A DNA stretch of 33,544 bases from positions 1 to 33,544 of the forward strand of contig JAMPFC010000026.1 in NCBI GenBank assembly GCA_023664685.1. The letters run 5' to 3'. The notes under the pieces are model-generated. The model had not been told where the DNA came from. It made no database searches and worked only from the letters and a program-made list of their open reading frames with translations. This DNA is from Roseburia sp. (GTDB taxonomy: Bacteria; Bacillota; Clostridia; Lachnospirales; Lachnospiraceae). The translations under genes and the position numbers were made by a program. The stretch's first letter is position 1, and every line of letters starts with the position of its first letter. This document shows, piece after piece, positions 6,402-15,400 of this stretch.

Positions 6402-8462
6402 TTACTTTGTTTTCTTCTTCTTTTTCTCGTCCACGATCACATCACAGCATGGAAATTCGACCTCTACGATAAATACGTCCCCATCGATCCTCAAGTCTAA
6501 CGTTCCGCCGCAGACCTCCGTAAATTCTTTTGCGATTGCAAGACCAAGGCCGCTTCCCTCTGTGCTTCTCGCCTTATCACCGCGGAAAAACCGCCCCAGC
6601 ACCTCTTCCCTCGTAAAGTTCATCTCATACGCCGAGACATTTTTCACACAGACAGATACCCGCCGGTTTTCCACCTTTAGTATAACATAAATCCTCGTCT
6701 CTGGCATTGAGTATTTGAGCGCATTATCTAAAATATTCTGCAATACCCGGTACAGTTTTTCCCCATCGCTCTTGATCATCCCGGTTTTATCCGAAATCTC
6801 CCGCACGATCTTGACTTGCGCTTCTTTGATCTCCTGTTCCATATCCGCCAAAATCTGGATCAATAATTTATTGAAATCCAGTTTTTCTTTCCGGATCTTC
6901 AGATTTCCACTTGACGCCTTCGAGAGATCAAAAACATCTGCGATCATTTTCCCAAGACGCTTCGACTTCTTTTCAAGCACTTGGACATAATCTTTTGCTG
7001 CCGGAGATAACTCCTCTTTTGACAACAGATCAATATAACTGATGATCGATGTGAGCGGCGTCTTCAGATCATGGGATACATTCGTGATCAAGTCGATTTT
7101 CATCTTCTCCGCCTCGATCTTTCTCTGGACATTTTCCTGCATCTGGCATCCTAACATAGAAATTTTCAAGGACTCCCTTGTAAATACGGAGCCATCCTCT
7201 AAAAGCCGGCCGCTCTGATAATTTCCCTCCGACAATTCATCCACCTGCGCCATCAGCCGGGCAAACTCCCCCTGCACGATCTGCTCTGTTCCTTTTTGAT
7301 ATAAGCGGATCACGACGCCGGCGGCGATCAGATAGGGAACGGTCAACGCGATCATCACTAGCATTGCATTTGACAGAAACTCCATTCCGATACTGTAAAT
7401 GGTAAATCCGCCAAGCGTATATAATCCAATCCCCCCGCCCGCTGCAAGAAGCGGAAGCATCAACAGGCAAAAAGTAAACCTCTGGCGCTTTTTACAGCAT
7501 TCCTGAATCCCCTCGCTATAATAGCACTCTCCGGTTATCTTCGCACGAAGCACTCTTCCTAGCCGGATGACGAGGAAGCCCTCTCGGTCAACCCCCGCCC
7601 TGAAATTGCAGACAAGGATATACGCAGCGCATACCATCAGCACCGACATCGTACCTAAGATCATGGCTTTCGGGATAACGTATCCCGCCATATTTTTATC
7701 TACATGCCATTCTAAAAGCCGGCGGATAAAATACAGGAGAGTGGACACCCCTGACACGAAAATAACCACCGATACATCCGTATCAAGACGACGGACAGAA
7801 GCCTTCCCTTTTCCTAAAACCAGTGTAAAGAAGAAAAAGAGCGTAAGCAGAACCCCGGCTGTCATGATGATCGTTCCTGTTATGACATGTCTGTGGATCC
7901 GGTCAAGGAGCTGCTGTCCCTGTTCCATCTGTGCCGACGTGAAGCCGACCGCAATGCTAAGACCATCTTCCGTCAGATTAAGTTCCGGCTCTAACTCTAC
8001 ATTCCCCTCTGCCACAAATTCCCCATCATCCCAGATGTAGTAACAGCCCATATTTTTTTTAAAATACCCATCTGCAAGCTCCCGGCTCTTTTTGCTCTGA
8101 TACTCCTCGTACTCCTCATCCGGAATATTCGTCTCGTGTAGAAAAAAGTAGTCCTCATGTTGGATGATCAGATCATACATCCCCTTAAATCTCCACGAGG
8201 ACTCCGCCTTTCCCTCTGGCACCGCCTTTTCCCTCACTTCCGCAAACGCCTCGATCACATCCTCTTTGTGCATTTTGGAATCCACATATTCGATTTTCCG
8301 GAAAAATTCCGGCACCTCACGTAATTCTTTGACGTCGCCTGCCATCACCCCGAGTCCCGCAAAAAACAGGATTGTCGAAATAAAGATCGCCGCCCACACC
8401 AGAACGCATCCCATGCGCTTTTCGCAAATCTTTCTACTTTTATTTTTCCATTTTGTAACCAA
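6402..8462 (-). CDS. Membrane sensor histidine kinase
   Basis: A 686-residue sensor kinase. One membrane helix near residues 17-41 is followed by an extracellular segment (about 42-190), then four or more helices (about 192-216, 229-249, 263-285, 330-350, 362-386). The cytoplasmic part has a HisKA dimerisation domain with phospho-acceptor His464 in NVSHDLKTPLTS, and a HATPase domain with the N box (ILDNALKYS) and G boxes (GLGLAIAKEF). The C-terminus is a Lys-rich tail. The likely start is TTG 8462, overlapping the regulator gene by 23 bases; an internal ATG at codon 17 has a poorer ribosome site. The partner is the regulator immediately upstream. The stimulus is unknown. Confidence 0.92.
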   Translation of the reverse strand: MVTKWKNKSRKICEKRMGCVLVWAAIFISTILFFAGLGVMAGDVKELREVPEFFRKIEYVDSKMHKEDVIEAFAEVREKAVPEGKAESSWRFKGMYDLIIQHEDYFFLHETNIPDEEYEEYQSKKSRELADGYFKKNMGCYYIWDDGEFVAEGNVELEPELNLTEDGLSIAVGFTSAQMEQGQQLLDRIHRHVITGTIIMTAGVLLTLFFFFTLVLGKGKASVRRLDTDVSVVIFVSGVSTLLYFIRRLLEWHVDKNMAGYVIPKAMILGTMSVLMVCAAYILVCNFRAGVDREGFLVIRLGRVLRAKITGECYYSEGIQECCKKRQRFTFCLLMLPLLAAGGGIGLYTLGGFTIYSIGMEFLSNAMLVMIALTVPYLIAAGVVIRLYQKGTEQIVQGEFARLMAQVDELSEGNYQSGRLLEDGSVFTRESLKISMLGCQMQENVQRKIEAEKMKIDLITNVSHDLKTPLTSIISYIDLLSKEELSPAAKDYVQVLEKKSKRLGKMIADVFDLSKASSGNLKIRKEKLDFNKLLIQILADMEQEIKEAQVKIVREISDKTGMIKSDGEKLYRVLQNILDNALKYSMPETRIYVILKVENRRVSVCVKNVSAYEMNFTREEVLGRFFRGDKARSTEGSGLGLAIAKEFTEVCGGTLDLRIDGDVFIVEVEFPCCDVIVDEKKKKKTK

Positions 8463-9138
8463 TGCCCCATACCACCTTTAAATATCTTGGCTCCCGTGGG
8501 TTTATCTCGATCTTCTCGCGAATCCTGCGAATATGAACCATTACAGTATTTTCTACCGAATATGCCTCTTCTGCCCAGACGCGTTCATAAATCTCTTCCG
8601 CCGAAAAAACCCTGCCGGGACTTTTCATGAACAGTTTCATTATTTTGTATTCTGTCGCTGTGAGCCGGACGGGTTCGCCATCAACAAAAAGCTGTTTTGA
8701 CTCGGTATCAAGAAGAAGGCCTCCCACCACAAGTTTTTTCTCTCCGGAATCTCCATGATAATCCCCCAATGTCATATACCGTCTCAGCTGCGACTTCACC
8801 CGCGCCATCAGTTCCGAAGGAGAAAAGGGCTTTGTGATATAATCATCTGCGCCCATCGTGAGGCCGAGGATCTTGTCGCTTTCCTCTGATTTTGCCGACA
8901 AAAGGATGATGGGAATATTTTTCTTCTCCCGAATCTTCATCGTTGCCGAAAGTCCGTCAAGGTTTGGCATCATGATATCCAAAAGAACCAGATGTACTTT
9001 TTCCTGTGTGATCAGCTCTAATGCCTGCATCCCATCATACGCCTTTAAAACTCCGTACCCCTCTGTCTCAAGATTCTTTGCGATCGCCCGGACGATCTCT
9101 CTGTCGTCATCCACGACCAATACCTGTAATGTCTCCAT
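8440..9138 (-). CDS. OmpR/PhoB-family response regulator
   Basis: A 232-residue transcription regulator. The receiver domain (about 1-120) has the acidic pair VVDDD at 8-12, phospho-acceptor Asp54 in LLDIMMPNLDG, and the conserved Lys in DDYITKPFSP. The C-terminal winged-helix domain (about 130-230) shows LTATEYKIMKLFM, the VFSAEEIYERVW helix and the recognition helix VMVHIRRIREKIE. Start ATG 9138 follows GGAGGTAAGG directly. It is the first gene of an apparent four-gene transcript with the kinase, MGMT-like protein and glycosylase. Confidence 0.95.
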   Translation of the reverse strand: METLQVLVVDDDREIVRAIAKNLETEGYGVLKAYDGMQALELITQEKVHLVLLDIMMPNLDGLSATMKIREKKNIPIILLSAKSEESDKILGLTMGADDYITKPFSPSELMARVKSQLRRYMTLGDYHGDSGEKKLVVGGLLLDTESKQLFVDGEPVRLTATEYKIMKLFMKSPGRVFSAEEIYERVWAEEAYSVENTVMVHIRRIREKIEINPREPRYLKVVWGIGYKMEK

Positions 9139-9300
9139 CCTTACCTCCGTTCACGTTGAATACAACGATATCATAACCCCCATATCTTTAGAAAAAGTCG
9201 ATAAGTTTCTTACAAATTTCTTACGAAAAGATGCGACTGAAAAGCGCCCGCCAAAATATTCATTTAGCAAGCGCCCTGTGTTTGTTTCTATCTAAATTTT

Positions 9301-9329
9301 ATTATATGGCACAACCCGGTCTTTGTCAA
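9301..9329 (-). promoter_or_regulatory. Consensus sigma-A promoter of the two-component/repair operon
   Basis: Minus strand TTGACA (9324-9329), 17 bases, TATAAT (9301-9306): both hexamers match consensus exactly. The start of transcription would be near 9294, leaving a leader of about 155 bases before the regulator ATG. That leader contains a direct repeat AAGCGCCC on the plus strand near 9241 and 9270 but no clear riboswitch. No terminator separates spoIVB from this promoter. Confidence 0.85.
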
Positions 9330-9364
9330 ACTATTCCCATCTCTAATCTCACGGTGTATCCATC

Positions 9365-10597
9365 TCACTGTGATAGCATATTCTCAATAAAAGCCCCATA
9401 TCCTTTCGTGGGATCGTCGACCAGAACATGCGTCACCGCCCCAATGATCTTTCCATCCTGAACGATCGGCGACCCGCTCATGCCCTGAACAATCCCGCCG
9501 GTCAGCTTAAGCAGTCCCTCGTCTGTGACCCGGATCACCATTCCTTTATTATCCATGCTGTTTATATTGATCTCCTCGATATGGATCGCATATTTTTTCA
9601 GTTTCCCCTCAATATTACTGTAAATAAAAGCACCTTCTTTTTTGACATCCTGTTTTAACCCCACCTGCAAAAACTCCGGCTCCGCAGTTCCTTCGTAATC
9701 CCCGCTCAGCTGTCCAAATATGCCAAGTGCAGTATTTTTCTTGATCGTCCCGATGCAGTTGTCGGCTACCATGTTGATATACCCCTCCAGTTCACCGGGC
9801 GTCCCGCTCTCCCCCTTTATGATATCAAGTATTTCCGTGCGGAACAATTCGCCGCCGCTTAAGTTCATAAGCGTTCCCGTATCCGCATCCGTAATCCCGT
9901 GGCCAAGCGCCCCAAAGCCTCCGTCTTTTGTCCGGTATGTCATCGTTCCGATTCCCTGTGTGTCCTCCCTGACCCAGATTCCCAACCTGAAATTTCCATC
10001 TTTCGCACGCACCGGCTTCATCGCAACATCTGTCTCTTTCCCATCCCGCCGGAGCCGCACTGTAATCTTTTCCTCCCCGGCATTTTGAACCTCTGCATTA
10101 AATTCTTTGATCGTCTTTACCGGACTTCCGTTTATTTTCAAAATATAATCGCCGCTCCTTACGATATTTGCCGCCGGTTCATACACCAGACCGTCCTTTC
10201 CCTCCACCGTCGTAGCAGCGAGAACCAAAAGGCCATTTGTCTCCACATAGATCCCGATCGGCTCTCCCGATGGGGCGAGGTACATCTCATCTACTACTTT
10301 TACATTTACCGTTTTCAGATGAAACACGCCAAACAACTTAACATCGACACGGTAATTTCCCTTTTTCTGGGATTTTAACGTAGCTTTCCCGCTTCCTCCA
10401 GTCAGATTGAGCGCCTCCACCGTTTCGTCATTCTCGATTTGTGCCGGAAGATCCGAAAACAAATTTTCTTCTTTCCCCACATATGTCCACATTGTATCCG
10501 GAATTTGATTTGATATTGATTTTACAGACAACCAGCCAATCACCAGAATATCCAGAAGAAGGACAATGGCCAGTATTCCCCGATAAAATTTTTTCAT
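9365..10597 (-). CDS. spoIVB: SpoIVB serine peptidase (S55)
   Basis: Forespore-made signalling protease that activates pro-sigma-K processing in Bacillus. The start is ATG 10597 (410 residues), preceded at 8 bases by GGAGGG; an upstream in-frame start would place this site inside the coding region. An N-terminal membrane helix (about residues 5-28) is followed by a PDZ domain (near NIVRSGDYILKINGSPV) and the S55 peptidase domain. The catalytic triad is apparent: His in GALGHGITD, Asp in IRVTDEGLL and Ser in GMSGSPI, with Asp and Ser 15 residues apart as in Bacillus subtilis SpoIVB (Asp363/Ser378). It lies directly after recN, the usual order, but is not followed by spo0A. Confidence 0.95.
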   Translation of the reverse strand: MKKFYRGILAIVLLLDILVIGWLSVKSISNQIPDTMWTYVGKEENLFSDLPAQIENDETVEALNLTGGSGKATLKSQKKGNYRVDVKLFGVFHLKTVNVKVVDEMYLAPSGEPIGIYVETNGLLVLAATTVEGKDGLVYEPAANIVRSGDYILKINGSPVKTIKEFNAEVQNAGEEKITVRLRRDGKETDVAMKPVRAKDGNFRLGIWVREDTQGIGTMTYRTKDGGFGALGHGITDADTGTLMNLSGGELFRTEILDIIKGESGTPGELEGYINMVADNCIGTIKKNTALGIFGQLSGDYEGTAEPEFLQVGLKQDVKKEGAFIYSNIEGKLKKYAIHIEEININSMDNKGMVIRVTDEGLLKLTGGIVQGMSGSPIVQDGKIIGAVTHVLVDDPTKGYGAFIENMLSQ

Positions 10598-10667
10598 GGT
10601 AATCCCTCCATTCACCCATTCAGACAACATCGTTTCCCTCTGCTGTCAGTGGTGTCATACAATGAAG

Positions 10668-10696
10668 AGTATTACCATAAAAATTAAGAATTATGA
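10668..10696 (-). promoter_or_regulatory. Possible forespore (sigma-F/sigma-G) promoter of spoIVB
   Basis: In the gap between recN and spoIVB the minus strand reads TCATA (10692-10696), 15 bases, GGTAATACT (10668-10676). This resembles the sigma-F/sigma-G pattern (GYATA, 15 bases, GG-rich -10), and spoIVB is forespore-transcribed in Bacillus. It sits about 65 bases before the start codon. Confidence 0.4.
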
Positions 10697-10705
10697 ATGG
10701 TTCCC

Positions 10706-12388
10706 TTATGAATATTGCTTTTGCTTTTTTGCCAGTTCTTTCATCTCCCGCGCATTGGCAAGTACCGCTTCCGTAATCTGCACTCCGCCGAGTATCCGCG
10801 CCAGTTCTTCCTCGGATTCCGTTTCAGAAAGACTTCGGATATCGGTTTTTGTCTCGTCACCGGAAATCTGCTTTTCAATCACAAAATGCGTATCCGCCAT
10901 CGCAGCGATCTGGGCAAGGTGGGTAATGCATATGATCTGATGTGTTTTTCCAAGAATTGACATTTTCTCGGATACCCTCTGCGCGGTTCTGCCGCTGATC
11001 CCCACATCAATTTCATCAAAAATAAGCGTGCCGATGCGGTCTACATCTGCAAAAACCGTTTTGATTGCCAGCATAATGCGGGACAACTCACCTCCGGACG
11101 CAACTTTTGCGAGCGGATAAAGTCCTGACCCCGGGTTTGTCGAGATCAAAAATTCCACATCGTCCCTGCCTTTCGCTGTATAATCCTCAAGCGGTTCAAC
11201 AAAAACACGAAATTCTGCCTTTTCAAAATTCAACTCCTCCAGAGCTTTTGTAATGCTCTCTTCGAGTTCAGCGGCCGCTTTCTGCCTGACGCCGGTAAGT
11301 TCATGACAGATTCGTTCCATCTTTTCCTCAAGAGTCCGCTTTTTCTTTTCGCAATCCTCCCGGTAAATCTCATAATCTGAAAATTTGTCGATTTTCTCTG
11401 AGATTTCCGCCAGATGGCTCATAATATCATCATAAGTCTTTCCGTATTTGGACTGGCAGCCCCGAATCTGATCCAGTCTGGACTCTAGCCGCCTCAGTTC
11501 CGCCTCATCAAACGTAAAATCCTGCATGTACTCGGAAAGCTCCCGGTTAAAATCCGAGAGAAGATTCTCAATATCCGTAAGCTCCCCCTCCATCACGGAG
11601 AGTTTATCATCCAGATCCGAAACACTCCCTAGCTGACGCAGTGCCTGACTGACCTGAAAAGCACATCCGCTTCCGGCGTCACCGGAATATCCATACACTC
11701 TATCCAGTGTTTCCACGATCGTCGACGCATTGGAAAGTCTCCTGACCTCTTCTTCCAATTTCTCTTCTTCGCCCGGCTGCAGCTTAGCTTCCTCAATCTC
11801 CTTCTTTTCATACTCGAGAAAAGAAAGTTCCCTCGCCCGCTCTTCGGCAGAGGTGTGATCACTCTCCATCTCACGAACAAGCTTCTGGTATTCCCCATAC
11901 AGCTCTGCCATCTGCGCCTTTAGCCGCACTGCCTCTTCTCCGGCAAACCGATCCACCACATCCATGTGATATTCCTTATGGAGAAGCGACTGATGCTCGT
12001 GCTGACCGTGGATATCAATGCAAAGTGCAGATACCTTCCGAATCAGGCTGACCGGAACACTCTCACCATTTATCTTATTGACACTTCTGTTCCCGGTGAT
12101 CTTTCGGGATATCACGATCTGTCCATCCTCCGGTTCAATATCCATCTGCCGAAGATTTTCTAACGTCTCCTCATCCTCGATCTGGAAAACAAGTTCTACC
12201 GTCGCATGTTCCCCATAGTTTCCGATCATTTCAGAAGAAAATCTGGCTCCCAGAGCAATCCCGATCGACCCTACCACAATGGACTTGCCGGCGCCAGTCT
12301 CTCCTGTGAGAATATTAAGATGCCGCCCAAAATCCACATCTATTTCATCGATTAACGCAAAATTCTTCACATGTAAGTTTGCGAGCAA
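10706..12388 (-). CDS. recN: DNA repair protein RecN
   Basis: SMC-like ATPase acting early in double-strand-break repair. The 560-residue protein has the RecN N-terminus (LHVKNFALIDEIDVDFG), Walker A GETGAGKS near residue 30, a long coiled coil (about 155-400), the signature LASGGELSRIMLAIK-like region written here as VASGGELSRIMLAIK, Walker B LIFDEIDVGISG and the H-loop QIICITHLAQIAA. Length is normal. The start is TTG 12388, seven bases after AAGGAGG, a site that overlaps the stop codon of the upstream Big_2 gene. In many Clostridia argR precedes recN; here a surface-protein gene does. Confidence 0.97.
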   Translation of the reverse strand: MLANLHVKNFALIDEIDVDFGRHLNILTGETGAGKSIVVGSIGIALGARFSSEMIGNYGEHATVELVFQIEDEETLENLRQMDIEPEDGQIVISRKITGNRSVNKINGESVPVSLIRKVSALCIDIHGQHEHQSLLHKEYHMDVVDRFAGEEAVRLKAQMAELYGEYQKLVREMESDHTSAEERARELSFLEYEKKEIEEAKLQPGEEEKLEEEVRRLSNASTIVETLDRVYGYSGDAGSGCAFQVSQALRQLGSVSDLDDKLSVMEGELTDIENLLSDFNRELSEYMQDFTFDEAELRRLESRLDQIRGCQSKYGKTYDDIMSHLAEISEKIDKFSDYEIYREDCEKKKRTLEEKMERICHELTGVRQKAAAELEESITKALEELNFEKAEFRVFVEPLEDYTAKGRDDVEFLISTNPGSGLYPLAKVASGGELSRIMLAIKTVFADVDRIGTLIFDEIDVGISGRTAQRVSEKMSILGKTHQIICITHLAQIAAMADTHFVIEKQISGDETKTDIRSLSETESEEELARILGGVQITEAVLANAREMKELAKKQKQYS

Positions 12389-12400
12389 TACACGTCCTCC

Positions 12401-15400
12401 TTAGTTGATTCCTTTTACTGTAACCTTACAGGAAAGCCTGAGTCCACGGACTTTCGCATAAATCCTTGTCACTCCCCTTCGCCTTCCGGTCACTTTTCCG
12501 GTCTGATCCACCGAGGCGATCAATGGATTCTTTGAATACCATGTTACTCCCTGATTGATCTCATCTACCCGCAATGTCTCTGTATCGTATTGTCTGAATG
12601 ACAGCTTTTTCCGGTTCACGGTAACGACAAGCACATCTGCATATCCCACCTGTCCATTGGACGTTTCACCGTATACTGTTGCCTGCCCGACATTATCTGC
12701 ATAAATCTTTCCGCGCTGATTGATCCTAGCTACTCTGGAATCATCCGAATAGTAGCGGATACTGTCGGTGGAATTAAGAGGCGCCTTACGGATTCCCGAC
12801 TGGATCTGTCTTCCTTTTGCCACGATCAGGTCATTATTTTCAACATCCACACCGGTAGCCGGAATCGGCTCGGTTACTGTGACAAGACAAACCGCCGACT
12901 TCCCTGAGCCATCCTTTGCCTTTGCCCTTATTTTTACGAGACCCGGTGAAATTCCGGCTACCCGACCGGAAGAATCCACCGTAGCGATCGCATTGTCACT
13001 TGAACTCCATGAAACACCTTTTACTGTCGCATTTTTCGGTTTCACTTTCGCCTTTAATTTCAATGTCTTCCCGACAAGAAGTTTGGCTGTATATTTATTT
13101 AATATAATCTTCGTTACTTTCCTTACGACTCGTACTTTACAGGACGCAGAAGCACCGGAACCATCTCTTGCTGTCGCTGTGATATACGCAGTTCCGATTT
13201 TCTTTCCTTTTACACGTCCTTTGGAAGATACCGTAGCCACTTTCTTTTTGGAAGTAGACCATTTTACCGTTTTATCTGTCGCTGTATCTGAAGTAACGGT
13301 AGCTGTTACTGTAAAGGATTGGCCTTTTTTGATAAATTTCGTCGTTGGTGACACGGTAACGGACGTTGCTCTCTCCTTTACCGTAACCAGACAGCTGACT
13401 ACATATCCGCCATCTTTGGCAACTCCCTTTACAAGAGTTACACCGCCCTTGAGACCTGTTACCTTTACATTGGATTCTCCTTCTTTCTCAATCTTTGCAA
13501 TCGAAGAATCCGACACACTCCAGTCCATATTTTTATCATAGGCATTGGCAGGATTAAACGTAGGGGCAAGCGTGATCGTCTCTCCAATCTCGATCGTAGC
13601 CGCATCCGGATTTAATGTCACAGCAGTAATCCCCTCTTTTACAGAAATCTGGATCACTGCCACTCTGCCGGAAGCCGAGGTTGCCTGAATAAACGTCGTA
13701 CCTGTCTTTACCGCTGTTATGACACCTTTATCATCCACTGTGGCAACGCCTGCATTGTAAGTAGACCATGTGACCTCGTCCGTGGCGTCTGCCGGCGTCC
13801 TTACAAGATTCGGCGTATAAGTCTCCCCCGCTTTCATTTCATAAGTGTTCGGAGAAAACGCCAAATCCAGACAGGGCTGCAGCACCGTGACATCGATCTG
13901 GGCAGAAGGTCCATCATCTGATTTTACGAATACGATCGTCTTACCTACTTTTTTACCTGTGATCGTCGCCTGATTTGTCTCCTCGTCATATGTAACTTCC
14001 GCAATGGAATCATCACTCAGATTCCAGTCAAGCGTCGTCGTACATCCCTTTGGCGTCAATGTGACTTTTACGATCTTCTGATCGTTTACATTCAACGTCA
14101 TCTCTTTATCTGACAATTCCAGTTCTTCACATCCTGCGACTACGATCACGCCGCACTGTGCATAGACACCGTTTGGATTGTATTCCGGGGATACCATGAT
14201 ATAAGTCATACCCGGCGCTTTTGCTGTCAGTGTACCGTACTCGTCAACCGTGACGATACTTGTATCAAGAGACTTCCAAACCAACGTCTTCTGCGTAACA
14301 TCACTCGGCTGATACGTATATCTGAGCTGATGCGTCGCACCCGACTTCATTGTCACGCCATCCTCCGTCAATGCCAGTGACTCGTACGGAGCATTGATTC
14401 GGATGTTGCATACTACATTTTCCTTTGTATCAGGGTTAGTAACCGTAACCGAAACGGTTTTTCCACCTGCCGGAACCGAATTTGCCGTAATCGTAGCGGA
14501 CTTCGTATCTGATGTCTCACTACAAGTCAGTGCCACCTCATCCGTAAGATACCAATCATATCCCGGATAGGATACATCCGGATTACACGTTACATTGAGT
14601 ACAATGCTATCTCCGACATTCATATCGATATCCGTCTGAGAAATTACCATATTGCTCGCCGAAGCAACGACTTTGATCGAACAGGTCGCCTCTTTCAGTG
14701 TTCCGCCGACCCAGTAGCTTGCTTTAATGATAACATCCTGATTTGTAACCTTTAACGCCTTGATCTTTCCGGTAGCATCGACTGAAACCGACTTTTCATC
14801 ACTCGTTTCCCATGTGATATTCGTCCCCGCAATGCTCTCATGGTTATAGTAGGCATTCAAAGTAACCTCTGCACCGGCATACATCGTCATATACGTCCGG
14901 TCAAGTTCAAATTTATCTGCGATCGTAATCTCCACATCAAATTGTGTACGTGACTGTATCTCCGCCGCATTCTCCCTGTTCGGATTGATCAATTCGGCAA
15001 TGATATGCTTATAAGCATCTTTCACAACGACATGCGCTGTAACAATGGTTGTGACACCCTCATTCTTTGCCGTCGCAGTCACAACTCCTTCACTTTCTGT
15101 AGAATAGTTTGAAGCATCACCGGCATTTGAAGTTCTGGTAACAGTGAAATACTCCATAAACTCTTCTGTTGTCAGGTTAAAATCCTTCGGGATCGAATGC
15201 GTATCCCCGATCGCGATCGTATCTTTATAATCATCAAAATTTGCATAAACCGAAAGAGTCAGCACCGTCGGCGCATATACCTCGTCACTGATATGGCGGG
15301 ACTCACTTTCGTACGCCGCTTTCGGATAGAAATAGACATAATATTTTCCGGCTCTTGCATCCACCGTCAGACGGTTATCACGGCTTGAAACCGAATTGAT

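Noticed and set aside
12768-13541. A 257-codon plus-strand open frame
   Set aside because: It lies opposite the Big_2 repeats, has no ribosome site, and its Thr/Val-rich product simply reflects the antisense of the repeats.
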